Of a stretch of 64,000 nt of DNA, positions 59,986 to 64,000 are shown piece after piece. The stretch is from the NCBI GenBank assembly GCA_007258455.2, contig VDFB02254855.1, forward strand, positions 1-64,000, in the 5' to 3' direction. Each line of letters begins with the position of its first letter. Position 1 is the stretch's first letter. Below the pieces are notes generated by a model that ran no database searches, had not been told where the DNA came from, and saw only the letters and a list, made by a program, of their open reading frames with translations. The position numbers and the translations under genes were made by a program. This DNA is from Sequoia sempervirens. Lineage: Eukaryota; Streptophyta; Pinopsida; Cupressales; Cupressaceae.

Positions 59986-60480
59986 GCACCACCCAAACTA
60001 TAACTAAATTGACTTTGAGAGGAAATTTCAAAATTTATCTACAATGATACCTCATGTCACTTTTAATAATTTTCTAAGCCATCACTACCATGAGACCTTA
60101 GTGTAATTTTTTAGGTGTTTTGAGGAAATGAATCATTTTTTCATTTGGGAAAATAACATAACACGGCTAGGGCCACTAAGGTTATTAATTAAATGAGATA
60201 TATGTTGGACAAAGATTGGGTGGGCCTAGAGATTCTTTGAGGCATCACTGATATAGTGGAATCATATGTCCCTTCATACAAATTTGGATCAAGTGTTATA
60301 TGAGGTTTTGGGTCTGAAATCTCTGGAAGGCAAATAGGAGTTTTGATGCCCATAACGTTAGTGTACATGGCTGAATCGAGCCCTTCTGTCAACACCACCA
60401 TCGTGCCTGAGGCACTTTTGAATATTAAAGTATACAGAATCCCTCTCGATTTTAGTGTCATTCCTTCTAATTCTAGCAGT
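59986..60480. other. Region upstream of the gypsy gag
   Basis: Unassigned. The right part may be the decayed leader or N-terminus of the gag at 60.5 kb. A minus-strand frame of 90 codons here is judged to be incidental. Confidence 0.35.
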
Positions 60481-60499
60481 GGTAACTCCAGGGGCCATT

Positions 60500-62443
60500 T
60501 TGGTCTGGCGGTGGAATCCTTGGTGGGATGGGAGGTGGTGGATCTAGTGGTGGTTCTGGCGGTAGTTCCACTAGTCTTGTTTCATCAACTGACCTTGTTC
60601 TGAATGCTCTGCTACAAAATATGGGTCGAATGCAAAATCAGTTGGCGAACCTATCTCAGGCTACCTCTTAGCTGATTTTCTAGCCTTTTTTTCATCATAG
60701 TCCTTTATCAATAGCAATTCTAAACACTCTTATTCCCCAGGGGATGGAGATTTCAAATTTTGAGAAGTATGGTGGTAAGGGAGATCTGTAAACACATGTA
60801 TCCACATTCAATGTCATGTGTACAAATTTCTTCCACCATAATGTCTTAATGGCTAAGTTGCTCCCAAGATCTCTCAAGGATACATCCCTAGAATGGTATT
60901 GTTCCTTGCTTATTAATTCCATATTCTCATTTGATCAACTTGTGAATCAGTTTCTCTAGCAATTCTAGGTGAACATCAAGCCAAAGATGGCCTTTTCAAA
61001 CCTCATCCAGTGTAAGCAGGGAGAGCATGAGAAGAAAAATGATTTCATTGCTCGATATCAAGCATTATTTTCACAAATATCCTATCCTTTTCCTGACTTA
61101 GATGTGCAGAAGGTCTTCATCGACAACTTGCATAGGACTTGGCAGGAGAAGTTTTCCTTGATGAAGTATCCTTCTTTCATGCATCTTTGTTCCGCATTGC
61201 AGGAGTACTAGCAGATGATTTCCTATTTCAAGAGATCTTCCTCGCAACCTCATCCAAAGGGTAAATCTATTGCGAATGTAGTTGTTGCATTTAGTGACAA
61301 AAGCCTAAAACACAATCCATTGTGTCAATCTATGGTAAAGGTAAATCTATTGCGAATGTAGTTGTTGCATTTAGTGACAAAAGCCTAAAACACAATAGAA
61401 AGTTCACAAAGCTATTAAAATCATACACTTCTATTCTAAAGAAGTTATTGAAAGAAAAAGTGATAACCTTACCAAATCCTTGACCCATTATTGAAGCTTA
61501 CCCTGACTATCATGAAGAAAATGCATTCTTCCAGTACCATTGAATTCTTAGACACGATACCAAAAGGTGCATGTGCTTGCGTCATGAGATAGAAGATCGC
61601 ATCGATGATGGTACTATCTGCCTTGATGGGAAAGAGTAGAATGCAAATAAATATATGGCAAAGGCTAATAGCAAGTTGCAGATCTACACAGATCCCTTTA
61701 TGTCCCACTCTACTAACCTAATCGTTGAACCTCCTAGTTCAACTTCCCCTAAGTTCTTGAAGTATGTAAACATGGTTTCATTTACGCCTATTCCTCTCGG
61801 GCAGCCTGCGACGTAGTCATCAACTATAAATTTCACCTCGTATGACTTGCCTATGAACATGAACAAGCATCCTTCTCCTCTGTACATTCTTTCTCGCATC
61901 AACGAGAACATCATGACTGGTGTTCTAGTTGACCCCATGAGTTGTGTGAATGTAGTAATGAAGGAGACTCTTCTATTAAATTTTTTACATAGGGAGGAAT
62001 ATGAAAATTCAAAAGCCACAATACATACACACGACAAACTCTTAGTCCCTCCAATCGATTTCATCGCCCTCTCAGTCTTGGTAGGACCCAAGATTGTAAA
62101 TGATCCATTTTTTATCATCCTAAAATCAAACTTATTCAGAGTGAAGCTAGGAATCCCATGGTTGGTTTCCATGAATGTAGTCACTTCGGTGGTTCATAAG
62201 TGTTTGAAGTTTTCTCAAGAGGGCTCTTTGTACATTGTGCATGACACTGGATATAAACCTCCAGTGTCACATGGGGGCTACTTGTTAGATCACTTTTGGC
62301 TTGCTCCTGTTGGTTCACTTCCTCCAAGGACGGACTTGTATCGCACCTATGTTAAATACAAGAATGGGGGCATAACACTGAAGGTGACCTACCTTATCTC
62401 CCTCTATGTTATTTCAGTTAAAGGCTCTATGATAACACAATAG
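60500..62443 (+). pseudogene. Decayed Ty3/gypsy gag and protease
   Basis: A Gly/Ser-rich N-terminus (ATG at 60528) leads into a retrotransposon Gag domain: a YGGKGD...HVSTFNVMC segment, MAKLLPRSLKD, LEWYCSL and a FDQLVNQF segment. A later part has the C...LRHEIED(R/L)ID-x-G-T pattern that in Tat/Athila-type gypsy elements lies between Gag and protease. The protease region is decayed: VLVDPMSCVN stands where IDxGSSxN is expected, but LGIPWL...VTSVVHKCLKF is a good match to the downstream retropepsin motif. At least seven in-frame TAG, TAA or TGA stops and one 80-bp duplication disrupt it. Reverse transcriptase is not present before 62590, where the sequence changes character. Assignment to the Tat/Athila side of gypsy is tentative. 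Confidence 0.78.
61261..61396 (+). repeat. 80-bp-period tandem duplication inside the gypsy gag
   Basis: The 56 bp from 61261 recur exactly at 61341. Since 80 is not a multiple of three, the duplication shifts the reading frame. The downstream protease part is indeed read in the shifted frame. Confidence 0.92.
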
Positions 62444-62723
62444 CAGTAGGCTACCTCCTCCTCCTCTCAAAAGAGGAAGGGGAAGTTTTCTCGTGCTCAA
62501 GAGCCTTCCTCTTCTTCTGTTGTTTCATCCAATTTTTCCTCCTGCTCTACTATGGCACCTTTGGCCTTTGCTCCTGTGCCTCACTGTCATGTCCCCCAAA
62601 ATTGTAACCCCAAATATGAAATATTAAAATACAAATAACAAAGTCAAATAATATTAAAATATAAATATGAATCATCGCAATTTAAAAATTATAATTATAA
62701 TTATAATATATTCACAAGAATAT
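62444..62723. other. End of the gypsy remnant and AT-rich flank
   Basis: Ser-rich coding-like sequence continues to about 62585. A TGTCATGTCCCCC word at 62584 looks like an LTR start, but no matching end was found. Confidence 0.35.
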
Positions 62724-62973
62724 TATTTTTTATTTTTTTTGTGCTAGAGGTATCCCCGCGACCCAGCCCAGTGCCCAACTAGCCTTGCCTTGGTCTTACT
62801 TTTTGCCAAGTTTGGGTTCAGGAGGGGTGAGTTGAGGCAAGACTAATCCTTTGGGGATGCATGAAATCACCCACAAACCACATGCATTGGGTAAGCCTGA
62901 GCCTTAGAGTCAAACCCGAAACCTATGGGGAGCAAACCAACATCCCAAGCCAACTCTGCTACTTGTGCAGATT
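62724..62973 (-). mobile_element. tRNA-derived SINE, minus strand, with 13-bp target-site duplications
   Basis: On the minus strand the 250-bp element begins with a tRNA-like head (GTAGCAGAGTTGGCTTGGGA, then a B-box-like GGGTTTGACTC) and ends in an A-rich tail (AAAAAAAATAAAAAATAA). TTCACAAGAATAT is present exactly at 62711-62723 and 62974-62986. Its body is GC-rich compared with the flanks. The head differs from that of the SINE at 39882, so it is another family. Confidence 0.85.
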
Positions 62974-62986
62974 TTCACAAGAATAT

Positions 62987-63475
62987 AATTAATACAATTA
63001 TCGTAACAAATATATACATATATATATATATGTATATATTCAAACATCGATATAATCATAATCACTTTGGGTCATATTATAATTATCATACAATTATCAT
63101 AATTAAGAAGAACCATCAATATTATTTATAAGTGTCACAATAAATAATAATAATATTTATACAAAATATTTAATAATATTTATCTAAGATATAATATTTA
63201 CAAATTAAGTAAGTATTAATAATATTATTTAATAACAATATTCATACAAAATACTATTAACCCCTGCCTTGTTTAACACATAAATTCCATAGGCTAAGCA
63301 AAAATCCCTAGAAAGAGATAAACAATGGTTAATAAAACCAACACCAACATCAAACATAATAACCTCTAATACACAACAATTCATATTACTAATAAGACAA
63401 AACAAGATCGGTGTAAGGAGCAACTGCCTATGCCAAGAGACATGATTTGTAGAAGGGGTGGCAATACCAAGGATG
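62987..63475. other. AT-rich sequence with (TA)n microsatellite
   Basis: A TATATA run lies at about 63012-63038. Just before the LTR at 63476, TTGGTATTGCC on the minus strand (63460-63470) could be a primer-binding site, but it departs from the usual initiator tRNA-Met type. Confidence 0.4.
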
Positions 63476-64000
63476 TGTTGAACATCCAAAATACTGAGAG
63501 GAGGGGGTGAATCAGTATTCCATAAAACCATTCACATAAAATCCATCTAAGCATTATCACAAATCTGATTGAATTACCAGAATAAGACATGAAATCAAGA
63601 CAAAGCATCAACACACATGAACACCAGTATTTTTACGTGGAAAACCTAAAATGGGAAAAACCATGGTGAGGATTAGCTCATAATTTAATATATCCGTATA
63701 TAAAATATTACAAGGCTCACTACCAAGACTCACTATCCTTGAAAGGCTCACAGCCTAAAGTAGATACAAAAGATCTAGCTAACTGCTAAGATACAAAATG
63801 AAGTGGCTCACTGCCAAAAGTGTGAACTGATAAAGAATACACCTTCCCTGTGCTGGAGTTCAGTTCCGATGAAGCACAATACTTGAGTAATTCACTTAGA
63901 TGCGCATGTATACAATTCGCACACATACATTTTCAACTCTATCTTCAAGTATCTTTCACATGCACACACTCTTCTCTCTTTCTCTACCACATCGCATACC
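63476..64000 (-). mobile_element. Partial LTR related to copia B, cut by the window edge
   Basis: TGTTGAACATCC, followed by CTGAGAGGAGGGGGTGAATC, a TTTTTACGTGGAAAACCTAA word and GGCTCACTGCC hairpin units, follows the same layout as the copia B LTRs, with considerable divergence. Two hairpin units here are AGGC-TCACA-GCCT and TGGC-TCACT-GCCA. The rest lies outside the window. Confidence 0.75.

Noticed and set aside
60189..60461. Minus-strand frame of 90 codons upstream of the gypsy gag
   Set aside because: No motif, and it is opposite to the probable gag leader; likely chance.
62589..62640. LTR start at a TGTCATGTCCCCC word
   Set aside because: No matching CA end, target duplication or partner copy was found.

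Overview
This window looks like repeat-dense intergenic DNA from a very large seed-plant nuclear genome. A gymnosperm is my best guess. That is an inference from the AT-rich background, several generations of decayed LTR retrotransposons, tRNA-derived SINEs and kilobase-long solo LTRs; I saw no taxon-diagnostic gene. I found no convincing host gene, rRNA or tRNA gene. Almost every coding region is a retroelement remnant.

Layout. 1-2716 (minus) is a long decayed reading frame of a family I cannot name. 3.2-7.5 kb holds short tandem arrays: about 72 bp, about 43 bp, four units of about 322 bp, and a degenerate 42-bp array. 8940-13284 is a 4.3-kb solo LTR bounded by TGTAA target-site duplications (TSDs). 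15395-24276 (plus) is a second, distant copy of the unnamed reading frame. It is split by two insertions: a short-LTR non-autonomous element in LTR-internal-LTR-partial-internal arrangement (15844-18543), and a 3.4-kb solo LTR (18828-22273, TSD GTTTG) that carries a 1.7-kb array of TCGCCGA/TCGGCGA-type words. 27.1-36.1 kb (minus) is a decayed Ty1/copia gag-pol whose reverse transcriptase is cut by a 4.8-kb solo LTR (27497-32333) of the same family as the one at 8940. 39.0-40.3 kb is an AT-rich direct duplication whose second copy took a SINE.

43785-49195 is a complete LTR element (TSD AATTA) with 1.63-kb LTRs that encodes only Gag, a retropepsin and an unassigned tail, so it is non-autonomous. 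51295-58775 is a complete but decayed Ty1/copia element on the minus strand (TSD ATATC). Its LTRs carry repeated small hairpins with matching changes in both stem arms. 58.8-60.0 kb is an LTR fragment related to the Gag-retropepsin element, on the opposite strand. 60.5-62.4 kb (plus) is a decayed Ty3/gypsy gag-protease. 62724-62973 is a second SINE on the minus strand, and from 63476 to the window edge runs an LTR related to the copia element at 51.3 kb.

How the parts relate. The window is a stratified record of insertions. Deletion of each insert plus one TSD restores the reading frame of the older element, which dates inserts relative to hosts. In-frame stops are often TAG, TGA or TAA at places where Gln or Trp is expected, consistent with C-to-T decay of silenced DNA. 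The most notable features are the split unnamed reading frame, the large solo LTRs, the Gag-retropepsin-only element whose frame runs into its own 3' LTR, and the covarying LTR hairpins.
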